Shown: positions 6,930 through 14,036 of the stretch, in pieces
How the letters are laid out: each line of letters starts with the position of its first letter
How positions within the stretch are numbered: position 1 is the stretch's first letter
Assembly (NCBI GenBank): GCA_041563675.1
Contig: JBFGRM010000012.1
Location: 1-22,798, forward strand
Length of the DNA: 22,798 nt
Origin: JBFGRM01 sp041563675
GTDB taxonomy: Bacteria; Nitrospirota; Nitrospiria; Nitrospirales; Nitrospiraceae
Direction of reading: 5' to 3'
Notes under the pieces: model-generated
Told to the model about the DNA's origin: nothing
What the model saw: only the letters and a program-made list of their open reading frames with translations
Database searches by the model: none
Translations under genes and position numbers: made by a program

Positions 6930-8257
6930 ACGCTTGCCTTCTTGGGTTGGAGCCGTGCGAACGGCAGACTCTCGCGAATCTGCAGCGCTTCTTGGAGGCT
7001 CTTGAACGGGATCGAAAACGCGGGTCGCCCGCTGAAGAGAATCATCGGGAAGTTCAATGTCCCGGCCAGCACGTGGATGAACGGCAGCGACACGAACTCC
7101 AGCAGTTCGTTGGCTTTCTCGTGCAACCAGCCGACCTCTCGCTTGAAGTCTTCCACGGGCTCACGCCACCAGGGCGGCATGCTCTTGGCCGCTTCCGGCA
7201 CGGCTGCGGTCGGCGCCCCTTCGTGAACCATCGGACGACGGGAGATGAACGCCAGCAATGGCGGCGTCCCGTACTGGCCGAAGAGGAACCAGGTCATGCC
7301 CCGGATTCCGATCCACCCGAAGGTGGCCATACAGATGGTAAACACGATGCCGGGCCGGTACGCCTCGTCCGTCTGTTGCGCGATCCAGGGCGTGATGGCA
7401 TCGACCAGCTCCCGATACAGGAACATCACCTCGAAGATCATCACGAAGATCTCGACGAAGATCATCTGGGCGAGGAACTTGTAGTCCTTCACCCGGATGG
7501 CGTCGGCAAGTGCGTGGAGACAGGCAAAGCTGCCGAGAATCAGAAAGGCCAGGAAGATGTAGAGGATGGTCCCGGTGAGCACCGGCGCCTCCTTCCCGAC
7601 GATGCCGCTCAAGACCTCCGACACGGTCGGAAAGACCGTGTAGGTGAAGATGAGCGCCTCCAGGAGGCCCCAGAACATCACCATCAGAAACGCGACCCAG
7701 GGCACCCCCGGCTGGAAGTAGCTCTGCGTCATCTGGCCGGTCTTCGAGAAGGGGAGAATGATCAACTGGCGGACCACCTCGACCAGCATCTGCAAGCCCA
7801 GACGCCCCAGCGTGAACAGCCACCCGAGTAGCACCATCACGAATCGCCCCAAGCCCACCCAGTAGAGCCAGATGGCCACCGCGGCATCCCACCACGCCAT
7901 GAGGATGGTCTTGATGAAATCAAGACGCCCGGACCGGAACGGCAGGGTGTAGATGGAAAGCTGAGTGATCCAGACCCCCACGACCACCATGACGATGGGC
8001 AGCAGGAGGAGGAGATACCCGAGCGCGGCCAGCCAGCCGTCGAACTGGAACACGAACCCGAAGGCGGCGCGCATGAAATCCGGCACCCAGGCGATGGGGA
8101 TGCTCAGGACTTCCAGGAGCTCGTCGTAGGCACCGGGAATGATCCCGCTGGCGGCGGCCTGGGCCTGCTGACCCAGCCCGTTTGCCGTCATGGGATCTTG
8201 GGCCATGGCTGTCATCGGCTGGGTTTCGGGGACGATGCTGGTAATGGCTTCTGGCAT
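6926..8257 (-). CDS. Polytopic membrane protein of unknown function
   Basis: 443 residues from ATG 8257, chosen because AAGGTGA lies at the right distance upstream; a GTG at 8266 is the alternative. After a soluble N-terminus of about 75 residues there are about seven hydrophobic segments (roughly 78-98, 117-136, 138-157, 187-209, 227-250, 263-281, 303-325). A largely soluble C-terminal part of about 115 residues follows, containing a Trp/Pro-rich PPWWREPVEDF segment. I recognise no family. It is the first gene of a two-gene unit, overlapping the VWA lipoprotein by four bases, behind the promoter at 8329-8337. A membrane platform that docks the VWA lipoprotein is a reasonable inference. Confidence 0.8.
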   Translation of the reverse strand: MPEAITSIVPETQPMTAMAQDPMTANGLGQQAQAAASGIIPGAYDELLEVLSIPIAWVPDFMRAAFGFVFQFDGWLAALGYLLLLLPIVMVVVGVWITQLSIYTLPFRSGRLDFIKTILMAWWDAAVAIWLYWVGLGRFVMVLLGWLFTLGRLGLQMLVEVVRQLIILPFSKTGQMTQSYFQPGVPWVAFLMVMFWGLLEALIFTYTVFPTVSEVLSGIVGKEAPVLTGTILYIFLAFLILGSFACLHALADAIRVKDYKFLAQMIFVEIFVMIFEVMFLYRELVDAITPWIAQQTDEAYRPGIVFTICMATFGWIGIRGMTWFLFGQYGTPPLLAFISRRPMVHEGAPTAAVPEAAKSMPPWWREPVEDFKREVGWLHEKANELLEFVSLPFIHVLAGTLNFPMILFSGRPAFSIPFKSLQEALQIRESLPFARLQPKKASV

Positions 8258-8328
8258 GGGTCTCACCTTAGACTTATAGGGGTTTTTACGGTCGTGGCAT
8301 GGATGCGATCGGTTATGTGTTCCAAATG

Positions 8329-8337
8329 AGTATAGCA
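8329..8337 (-). promoter_or_regulatory. Extended -10 promoter of the membrane protein-VWA pair
   Basis: On the minus strand the sequence reads TGCTATACT, an extended -10 box (TGn then TATACT, five of six to consensus), about 70 bp before the ATG at 8257. The region 17 bp upstream (TTAGTG) is only a weak -35, as is common with extended -10 promoters. The leader between it and the start contains the Shine-Dalgarno AAGGTGA. Confidence 0.5.
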
Positions 8338-8513
8338 GACGGAACCGCGTGCACTAATCCTGCAATATCAATGCCTTGCAAGCAGACCCCAGCCTAAAGT
8401 AGGGGATAGGGCTCAGAGCCGCGAGGAGAGGGGTCTCCGGTCCCGGCTCGGGTCATGGGGTCCTGAGTATTGGAGGGGTTGTAGGGGGCGGGATACAGTC
8501 CCGCTCCGGGGGA

Positions 8514-9800
8514 CTACTCGTCCTGGGGACGGGCGGAAAGCAGGACGCCAACCTTGATGGAAAAGACCGCGAGGCTCGCCACCAGCAGGCTGATACTCAC
8601 CCAGGTCGCCAGCCTGACGGGGAAGGAGCTCAGGGGATATTGCCAGACGAGGGAAGCTAGGACGGCGATGCCCAGGCTGCCCAGGCTCAAGGTCATCACC
8701 TGAAAATTCCCCCAGCGCTCGCTGATTGCGGTCAGGCGGCTGAGGTAGGCTCCGCGTTTTTTCGGGCTCTCGACACGGCGCAGGGCCAAGCTGATCGGCA
8801 GGAGATGGCTCAAGGCTCCGAAGATCGTCTGCAAGACGAAGCCGACCAGCGCCAGATGTGTGTAGGCCACCAGGTGGAGCGTGCCGAACGGCATTTTCGA
8901 GGGGCTCCACAGGTAATTGACGCTGACCAGTATGCCGGCGCCGATGGACAGCACGAGGAACATGGTCCCGACCATGAGGTGGTTGGAGGTCACGTAAGAG
9001 GGTTTCCCGGCCGCCATCCAGGTCCGGACGATGTTGTAGGTGAACAGGAGCGCCCCGATCACCAGCACGCCGCCTCCCGCGATCTGGGTCCACAGGCTCG
9101 TCAGGAGGAATCCCGCGATCAGGATCGCGATCCCGCTCGGCATGACGAAAAAGGTGACGCGCGCAATGCGGGGGCTATGCAGCTGGGCGTTGACCAGGGT
9201 CGGGAAAAGATTGTGCATGGTCCCGATAATCACGAGCGTGACGAAGCCGAGCACATTCAGGTGAATGTGCGCCAAGCGTGCCCTGCCAAGGCCGGAGGGA
9301 TCGATCAAACGTAACGCCAGGGCCTCCCCCACCGCGAGCCCGACGAGCAGCACGAGCAGGGCCGCGCCGTAAAACCACAGGTTGAGGGGCGGCGAGGTCA
9401 GGCTGGACCGGACCTGTTTGACGGCGTCCCCCAGGATGGAGAGGAAGGCGAAGACGATCAGGAGGCCGGTGATCCCGACCGCCATGCGGTGCTGCATGGC
9501 AAAGCCCAGCAGCATGCCGATCGTGCCCACATTGATACTGGCGTAGAGGACGGGGTGGGACTCGGCCCTGTCCCGACCCGTCATCAGCAATGGGGGGATG
9601 AACGCGATCATGGCGCCCATGATCATCTGGGCCACTCCGCCGACGAGAGCGCCGTGCACGTGGATCAGGCGGATGAAGGAGGGCAGGGGAGCCCCGAGCA
9701 CCATGCCGAGGAGGAGGCCGATCCCCAGGAGCGAGGAGAGCAGCAGCCAGACCAGCCCGGTGATAAAGAACAGCGGTGGACGACATTCCTTAAGGCTCAT
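8514..9800 (-). CDS. Heme-copper oxidase subunit I-like membrane protein with three His modules
   Basis: 428 residues, almost entirely hydrophobic helices (about 12). Histidines lie at equivalent points of three repeated modules: His47/His49 (LIHVHGALVGG), His178/His180 (LAHIHLNVLGF) with His196, and His309/His315 (HLVAYTHLALVGF) with His332; His274 lies between. The spacing from His49 to His180 to His315 is 131 and 135 residues. The HIHLNVLGFVTLVIIGTMH type of segment is typical of cbb3/NorB-like and NnrS-like membrane proteins that bind heme or copper. The classical HCO double-histidine motif is not obvious. The ATG lies 6 bp after the thiD stop, so it is in the thiD transcript. Likely a heme- or copper-containing membrane protein; the substrate is unknown. 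Confidence 0.78.
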   Translation of the reverse strand: MSLKECRPPLFFITGLVWLLLSSLLGIGLLLGMVLGAPLPSFIRLIHVHGALVGGVAQMIMGAMIAFIPPLLMTGRDRAESHPVLYASINVGTIGMLLGFAMQHRMAVGITGLLIVFAFLSILGDAVKQVRSSLTSPPLNLWFYGAALLVLLVGLAVGEALALRLIDPSGLGRARLAHIHLNVLGFVTLVIIGTMHNLFPTLVNAQLHSPRIARVTFFVMPSGIAILIAGFLLTSLWTQIAGGGVLVIGALLFTYNIVRTWMAAGKPSYVTSNHLMVGTMFLVLSIGAGILVSVNYLWSPSKMPFGTLHLVAYTHLALVGFVLQTIFGALSHLLPISLALRRVESPKKRGAYLSRLTAISERWGNFQVMTLSLGSLGIAVLASLVWQYPLSSFPVRLATWVSISLLVASLAVFSIKVGVLLSARPQDE

Positions 9801-9806
9801 AGCGGC

Positions 9807-10601
9807 TTACGGGGATGGCTCCAGGAAGTAGAAGTGGTTCGTCGGCCCCGTTCCGTGACCGATGGCAAGGCTGTGTCGAATCGCCTCGGTCACGTAGCTC
9901 TTGGCCACCTGGACGGCTTCGGCGACGGCTTTTCCCCGCGCGAGCTGGGCGGCGATGGCCGATCCATAGGTACAGCCGGTTCCATGGGTGTGGGGTGTCT
10001 CGATGAACTCGCCCTTGTACATATTGAAGAATCGGCCGTCGTACAGCAGATCTGTACCCCGCTCCACGAGCAGGTGGCCCCCTTTGATCAGGACGTACTG
10101 GCAGCCGAGCCTGTGGATGACTTTGGCCGCCTGGCGGGCGACCGCCAAGGTCCGAATCTCGAGGCCCGACAGGCGTTCCGCTTCCGGGATATTCGGCGTG
10201 ACGATCAAGGCCTGGGGGATGAGCGAGGCCTTCACTTTTTCGACGGCCTCCGGCTGAAGGAGGGCCGCCCCGCTTTTCGACACCATGACGGGATCGACCA
10301 CCAGATTGGCGACCGTGCGTTGACGCAGCTTTCGTGCGACCGCCTCCACGATTTTGACGGAGGACAACATCCCCGTTTTGACGGCTGCGATTTCGAAGTC
10401 ATCGTACACGGCGTCGAATTGCTGCTCGATGATGGAGACCGGCAGGTCGTGGACCGCGGTCACACCTTTCGTGTTCTGGGCCGTGATCGAGGTGAGGACC
10501 GACAGGCCGAACACACCGTTCGCGGACATGGCTTTGAGGTCGGCCTGCATCCCCGCCCCTCCGCCGGAATCCGACCCCGCTATGGCCAGCACTTGTTTCA
10601 T
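9807..10601 (-). CDS. thiD: Hydroxymethylpyrimidine (phosphate) kinase
   Basis: 264 residues, the usual ThiD length. It phosphorylates 4-amino-5-hydroxymethyl-2-methylpyrimidine and then its monophosphate to give the pyrophosphate used in thiamine synthesis. AIAGSDSGGGAGMQADLK (6-23) is the ribokinase-family substrate and nucleotide signature, VVDPVMVSKSG is at 101-111, TPNIPEAERL at 135-144, and HGTGCTYGSA at 206-215 contains the anion hole and Cys210. No domain is fused to it. The next gene starts 6 bp downstream. tenA, which supplies hydroxymethylpyrimidine, is 1.8 kb away on the same strand. A promoter is seen at 10682-10710 and no TPP riboswitch was found in the leader. Confidence 0.95.
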   Translation of the reverse strand: MKQVLAIAGSDSGGGAGMQADLKAMSANGVFGLSVLTSITAQNTKGVTAVHDLPVSIIEQQFDAVYDDFEIAAVKTGMLSSVKIVEAVARKLRQRTVANLVVDPVMVSKSGAALLQPEAVEKVKASLIPQALIVTPNIPEAERLSGLEIRTLAVARQAAKVIHRLGCQYVLIKGGHLLVERGTDLLYDGRFFNMYKGEFIETPHTHGTGCTYGSAIAAQLARGKAVAEAVQVAKSYVTEAIRHSLAIGHGTGPTNHFYFLEPSP

Positions 10602-10655
10602 CCCGATCGCCGAGCGTGTGGCATTGTCATGCTACGTAAAACCTGCCAAGTATGA

Positions 10656-10673
10656 AAGGGTGCCGAGACCCTT
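10656..10673. repeat. Small hairpin in the thiD leader
   Basis: AAGGGT (10656-10661) pairs with ACCCTT (10668-10673) across a 6-base loop. It falls between the predicted thiD promoter and the start codon. It is too small and unlike the thi-box to be a TPP riboswitch; any role in control is unproven. Confidence 0.4.
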
Positions 10674-10681
10674 ATATGCGC

Positions 10682-10710
10682 ATTATCAGCATAGATGCTG
10701 GACAACGCAA
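10682..10710 (-). promoter_or_regulatory. Promoter of the thiD operon
   Basis: On the minus strand TTGCGT (10710-10705) and GATAAT (10687-10682, five of six to consensus) are separated by exactly 17 bases, upstream of the thiD ATG at 10601 with a leader of about 75 bases. The -35 box is weaker than the -10. Confidence 0.5.
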
Positions 10711-10763
10711 GTTTTGCCTGTTTGCAGTCTGCGGGGAATTTTCGCGGGCACGGCATGGGTCGC

Positions 10764-11345
10764 TCACGGTGGTGACGCGCCGTCGGCTGATTCGATGAAT
10801 GCAACGCCTTCGTAAATGTTGCTGACGAGCGCTCGTTCTCCGACGATCGTGACGGGCGCGAGGATTCTCCGGTAGGCCGCGCCCTCGAAGCGGTCCAGGC
10901 GAATCCAATGACGGGGGAGGTGCGAAGAAGACAACACCTTCACCGGGATGCGCTTCGCGCCAGGTTTCCACCGAAACGCTGGAAAGGGACCGATGGGGCC
11001 AAGCACCCCAGGGACCCATCCCCGTTCCCAAGTCCCCTGGATCTGCGCGATGACTTGGTGATTCTCTTCACCTGGCGCCAGCGTCCCATACACCGCGAGC
11101 CGGCGCGACGGGTGATCGAGCAGGCCCTCCAGCAGCGCCTCGAGCTTTGCGGCCTCGCCTGTTGACGGAAGGGAACGTTGTCTCCGGTCCCCCCTTCCTC
11201 CGCGCACCAGCACCTCGATGGCCTTCCGAAGCAATTCGCACCGTGCCTCCTCACAGTGCTTCTTCGCCCTATTGATAAGCTGCACTGCCAGTTCCAGATC
11301 TTGAGGAGCAGTCCACATCGGCCGATCATCAGACTCGCGAAGCAT
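10764..11345 (-). CDS. Gamma-glutamylcyclotransferase-like (AIG2) protein
   Basis: 193 residues from ATG 11345 (a GTG at 11351 is possible; no strong ribosome binding site at either). Residues 1-80 are a charged helical extension without a known domain. From residue 82 the AIG2/GGCT-like fold begins: AVYGTLAPGEENH (84-96) is the glycine-rich substrate loop with the usual YGTLxxG pattern, and LDRFEGAAYRR (150-160) matches the LDxxEGxxYxR block carrying the family's conserved glutamate. Family members cleave gamma-glutamyl amines or peptides to give 5-oxoproline, but many have no assigned substrate. Its neighbours are thiD behind and a HicAB locus ahead, which gives no clue to function. Confidence 0.75.
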   Translation of the reverse strand: MLRESDDRPMWTAPQDLELAVQLINRAKKHCEEARCELLRKAIEVLVRGGRGDRRQRSLPSTGEAAKLEALLEGLLDHPSRRLAVYGTLAPGEENHQVIAQIQGTWERGWVPGVLGPIGPFPAFRWKPGAKRIPVKVLSSSHLPRHWIRLDRFEGAAYRRILAPVTIVGERALVSNIYEGVAFIESADGASPP

Positions 11346-11394
11346 ACCCACACGTTCTAGTGATGAAAATTCGGGGTAGCTCAGTGAGAGGAGA

Positions 11395-11419
11395 CGGCAG
11401 CAATCGATTAGTGCTGCCG
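11395..11419. repeat. Perfect 8-bp hairpin downstream of hicB
   Basis: CGGCAGCA (11395-11402) is the reverse complement of TGCTGCCG (11412-11419), closing a 9-base AT-rich loop. It lies 50 bp beyond the hicB stop on the minus strand and may end that transcript; there is no U-run. Confidence 0.5.
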
Positions 11420-11468
11420 GCGAGGTTTGAACAAATGGCGAGAAGAACGGGACGAAACTGGACCGTGT

Positions 11469-11687
11469 CTAGCTGACCTCAACATATTCAGCGGATGAAT
11501 GGCTTTCCGGGATAGGGAGTTTGTCCTCCTTAAGCCCCTTCACATGCATCGCAATAGCCTCTTGCATATTGCGCTCCACTTCCTCTCGAGTGCCTCCGGT
11601 TGCTGCGCAACCCGGCAAGTCAGGGGAATATGCCGAGAAGTTTCCCTCGGCCTTTTCAATGACGATCAGAAAACGACGCATGGTCAC
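11469..11687 (-). CDS. hicB: HicB-type antitoxin
   Basis: 72 residues from GTG 11687, or 70 from ATG 11681. The sequence FSAYSPDLPGC (17-27) then GGTREEVERNMQEAI is the standard short HicB pattern: a partial RNase H-like fold that caps the HicA toxin. There is no C-terminal ribbon-helix-helix or HTH DNA-binding part, so autoregulation would have to be done differently or be absent. It follows hicA with a GTGA overlap (11684-11687), the usual hicA-hicB order. Because hicA carries an internal stop, this antitoxin may now be an orphan. Confidence 0.85.
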   Translation of the reverse strand: MTMRRFLIVIEKAEGNFSAYSPDLPGCAATGGTREEVERNMQEAIAMHVKGLKEDKLPIPESHSSAEYVEVS

Positions 11688-11878
11688 TGACTCCGTTTGA
11701 GCTTCGCCTGCTTCAGGATGCTATTGAGTGTGCCCGGCGCCAGGTCATCTCCGGGATGACCCGCAATAGTAACTCAGCCCTCTTTGACTGTATGCTTGAA
11801 TTGGCGGTGGCTCCCTTTCGTGGTGGCCAGGTACCAACCATCCTCTTCGATCATGCGTATGATATCACGAATTTTCAC
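11684..11878 (-). pseudogene. hicA: HicA mRNA interferase toxin with an in-frame TGA
   Basis: Read from GTG 11878, the frame gives a full HicA: MKIRDIIRMIEEDGWYLA, then KGSHRQFKH with the catalytic histidine (codon 24), and after the stop VTIAGHPGDDLAPGTL and a final LKQAKLKRSQ. Codon 35 (11776-11774) is TGA where relatives commonly have arginine, so a single CGA to TGA change explains it. Total length with the stop is 64 residues, normal for HicA. Both halves keep strong family features and there is no other lesion, so the inactivation looks recent, or is an assembly or sequencing error. Translation could restart nowhere useful, so no active toxin is expected. The gene is too short and broken to appear as one open frame. 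Confidence 0.85.
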
Positions 11879-12409
11879 TGACGTCGCCTGCCCGGGTTCC
11901 AATCATTGCGCGCTAATACAGCCGGCCGCGCGCAGCGGAATTCTTCCTCTTTACCGTCTCACATCCTTACGGCCGGTGTCTCTCTCCTCTGAGAGGACCG
12001 AGCCTGCCCCGAGCGACCTCGCCGAAGGAGCCGGGACCCACCGAGCCACCGCTTCCGATTTCGCACCCTTCTCCACCTCCTTGGCCGTAAGGGATCGGAC
12101 TGGCGAGTCTTGAACAGGAAGGGTGCCACTTTTGCTGTTTCTCGAAGGCGGGTGGAACGGCGGGCGCGACGGCTGGTGCCATGGCGGGCGATTGCCTGAT
12201 GTGGAGCCAGACCCGGTGCCGCGGCGCCGATCCGACCGTCCCCTTGCGAGGCGCCGCGGCCAACCACTGCCCGTCAGTGGTGGTCGCTCTGCAACGCATA
12301 AACATGGCACCACCGGAGCGCCTGCCGTTCGTCACCCGCCGCCTCTGGGCTCTCGAAGAAATTATTCCGCAGGGCGTATAGACCAAGGGTTGGCTTGATC
12401 CTGCCTTCC
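11879..12409. other. Gene-free repeat region between hicA and tenA
   Basis: I find no credible gene in these 531 bases; the open frames present in all phases have low-complexity Arg/Gly/Ser/Pro translations and no start signals. The region holds a TCCTCT-G-AGAGGA palindrome near 11987-11999 and the structured repeat at 12203-12331, which recurs at the right edge of the window. It has the look of accumulated non-coding repeat elements next to a decaying toxin-antitoxin locus. Confidence 0.6.
12203..12331 (+). repeat. Structured two-hairpin repeat, copy A
   Basis: Hairpin 1 has perfect 11-bp arms, GCCGCGGCGCC (12218-12228) and GGCGCCGCGGC (12250-12260), around a 21-base loop (12229-12249). Hairpin 2 is CCACTG (12264-12269) and CAGTGG (12275-12280) with loop CCCGT. 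A conserved tail with AACGCATAAACATGGCACC follows (12293-12311). The copy at 22670-22798 matches 58 of 72 bases from 12260 to 12331 in the same orientation, with hairpin 2 kept by a paired A-T to G-C change, but its 21-base loop is inverted. Confidence 0.85.
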
Positions 12410-13078
12410 TCACACCGGCCACTTCTCCTCCTGCCAGGCCATCTCCCAAAACATCCATTCATAGCGCGAGCTGATCAGGAAACTCTCCTGCATCCTCCGG
12501 CGCTCCGCCTGGCCGGCGGTCTTCACCCATTCATCGACCTTCCGCCGCATCCACGCCTGAACCTCTGCAAACTCCGGCGAGCCGTACATCAGGAGCCAGT
12601 TCCGGTAGGGATGCCCAGGCTTCGGCGGGCCCTTCCGCAGGAAATGACGGCCCACGACACAATAGATCCAGGCGCAGGGCAGCGCCACCACCGTGATTTC
12701 TGCCGCGGACCCGGATCGGGCCACGGACAACATGTGGCGGGTGTAGGCATAGTTGGTGGGCGCCATGGGCACCGACGCCATCTGCTTGGCCGTCATCTTC
12801 CATCGGGACCCGAAGCTCTCGTGGAGCCCGCGTTCGACCACAATCGTCTCCTCGACGAGCTTGGCGAAGCGCAGGCCTGAGTCCGGGTCAGGCGCCTTCT
12901 CGGCGGCCGCGGCGAACACTCGCGCGAGGTCGCCGAGAAACCGTGCATCCTGGAGAATGTAGTATTTGAACTTCCGCTCAGGGAGCGTGCCCTTCCCCAA
13001 CGCCACGACGAAGGGATGCGTGAGCTGGGCGTCCCAAATGGGCTGCGCTGCCTTCCGGAGTCGATCGCAGAAAGACAT
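12410..13078 (-). CDS. tenA: TenA family aminopyrimidine aminohydrolase / thiaminase II
   Basis: 222 residues, normal for TenA. It hydrolyses 4-amino-5-aminomethyl-2-methylpyrimidine, a breakdown product of thiamine, to hydroxymethylpyrimidine, which ThiD then phosphorylates. Key residues are in place: Asp44 in ILQDARFL, Tyr112 in NYAYTRH, the nucleophile Cys135 in ALPCAWIYC, and Glu207 in SSRYEWMFWEMAW. The numbering of Cys135 and Tyr112 equals that of the Bacillus enzyme. A GGAG ribosome binding site lies 7 bases before the ATG. It is alone on its transcript as far as can be seen, 1.8 kb from thiD on the same strand. Confidence 0.93.
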   Translation of the reverse strand: MSFCDRLRKAAQPIWDAQLTHPFVVALGKGTLPERKFKYYILQDARFLGDLARVFAAAAEKAPDPDSGLRFAKLVEETIVVERGLHESFGSRWKMTAKQMASVPMAPTNYAYTRHMLSVARSGSAAEITVVALPCAWIYCVVGRHFLRKGPPKPGHPYRNWLLMYGSPEFAEVQAWMRRKVDEWVKTAGQAERRRMQESFLISSRYEWMFWEMAWQEEKWPV

Positions 13079-13167
13079 GAGCGGTCTCCGTGTCAGAAGT
13101 TGGGATGAAATGGATGCGGTGTGGTGTCTTGGAACCTGACGTCACCGGCCATCCTGCGATCCCCCCG

Positions 13168-13188
13168 CTCTCCCCCGGAGGGGGAGAG
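13168..13188. repeat. REP-like GC hairpin before tenA
   Basis: CTCTCCCCC (13168-13176) is the exact reverse complement of GGGGGAGAG (13180-13188) with a GGA loop, followed by GGCCGGGGTGAGGGGGG. Hairpins of this CTCTCCCC/GGGGAGAG type are scattered in many bacterial genomes. It lies between tpx and tenA, downstream of tpx on the minus strand, and may end the tpx transcript. Confidence 0.6.
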
Positions 13189-13279
13189 GCCGGGGTGAGG
13201 GGGGGAAGGCTGCTGCAACGAGTCAGGGCATTGCTGAGACACGGGCCTCGGCGTGGGGCGCGAAGGATTTGGCGAGGGG

Positions 13280-13939
13280 CTAGCCCTGGAGCAAGGCACG
13301 TGCGGCGCGGAACGCGGCATCCATGTCGGGCATCTTGGCCAGCTCGGGAGTGATCTGCATATAGCGGATCACGTTGTCCTTATCGACGACCATCATGGTT
13401 CGCGCGAGGATATGCGGATCTTTCACCAGCAACCCGTAGGTTTTTCCGAACTCTCCGCCACGATAGTCCGACAGGAAGGTCACGTTGTTGATCCTGGCCT
13501 CCTTGGCAAAGCGATCCTGTGCAAAGGGCGTATCGATGCTGACCGTGATCAGCTCGACCGACTGGTCGAGCCCGTTGTTCTTCTCGCTCAGGTAGTGCGT
13601 CTGTTGCTCGCAGACCGTCGTATCCAGGGAAGGGACGATGCTGATGATGCGTACCTTGCCTTTGGCGCCCGCGATGTTGACAGGGGACAGATCTCTCGCC
13701 GTCAGTTGCGCGTCGCGGAGCTCGTCGCCCGTGCGAACGCCGAAGCCTTCCAGATCGAACGCCTTGCCTTTCAATGTCACCGTCTGTCCTGCGCCGGCTT
13801 TGGCGCTGTCTCGCGCGACGTCCAGGTTCTTGTATGTGAATTGAGTCTCATTGGATGATTCCAAGCCGGCGCAGCCGGATGCACCGCACAGCAGCACGAC
13901 CGCGAGTGCGGCGGCAAACAACTGTCTCTGGAACGTCAT
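13280..13939 (-). CDS. tpx: Lipoprotein thiol peroxidase (Tpx-like) lacking the resolving Cys
   Basis: 219 residues, about 50 longer than standard Tpx because of an export signal and linker. The hydrophobic N-terminus ends in GASGC (Cys23), a fair lipobox. From about residue 50 it is an atypical 2-Cys peroxiredoxin: GKVRIISIVPSLDTTVCEQQ holds the peroxidatic Cys110 with the upstream Pro/Thr of PxxxTxxC. The following helix reads QDRFAKEARINNV, where other Tpx proteins have RFC; the resolving cysteine is Ala145 here. The enzyme should reduce peroxides but must be recycled by an outside thiol, as in 1-Cys types. AAAGGAG lies 7-8 bases before the ATG. A TTGACA promoter is seen at 14007-14036. 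Confidence 0.88.
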   Translation of the reverse strand: MTFQRQLFAAALAVVLLCGASGCAGLESSNETQFTYKNLDVARDSAKAGAGQTVTLKGKAFDLEGFGVRTGDELRDAQLTARDLSPVNIAGAKGKVRIISIVPSLDTTVCEQQTHYLSEKNNGLDQSVELITVSIDTPFAQDRFAKEARINNVTFLSDYRGGEFGKTYGLLVKDPHILARTMMVVDKDNVIRYMQITPELAKMPDMDAAFRAARALLQG

Positions 13940-14006
13940 GATAGGCTCCTTTCAGGATACGCGCTCTTGTTCATCACCTGGCGACCTTCGCCCGCATCTC
14001 GGTTGG

Positions 14007-14036
14007 TATATGCCGTCAGCCGGCCGACCCTGTCAA
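14007..14036 (-). promoter_or_regulatory. Possible promoter of tpx
   Basis: On the minus strand a perfect TTGACA (14036-14031) is followed after 18 bases by CATATA (14012-14007), with TATACC shifted by two bases as an alternative -10. The -35 box overlaps the stop codon of the upstream hydrolase gene. The leader to the tpx ATG is about 65 bases. Confidence 0.5.

Noticed and set aside
10602..10763. TPP riboswitch in front of thiD
   Set aside because: Only a 6-bp hairpin is present; the conserved thi-box elements (CUGAGA and the ACCUGAUCUGG region) are missing on the thiD strand.
11371..11445. A tRNA-like sequence (GGGGTAGCTCAGTG followed by GGTTTGAA)
   Set aside because: The middle stem is 8 bp with a 9-base loop rather than 5 and 7, and no acceptor stem or proper T arm can be built.
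11774..11776. The hicA TGA as a selenocysteine codon
   Set aside because: HicA is not a selenoprotein family, relatives commonly have arginine there, and no adjacent SECIS hairpin was seen.
11967..12458. 163-, 120- and 102-aa minus-strand frames through the repeat region
   Set aside because: Low-complexity translations, overlap with tenA or with the structured repeat, no ribosome binding site; a related frame at the right edge arises only from the shared repeat.
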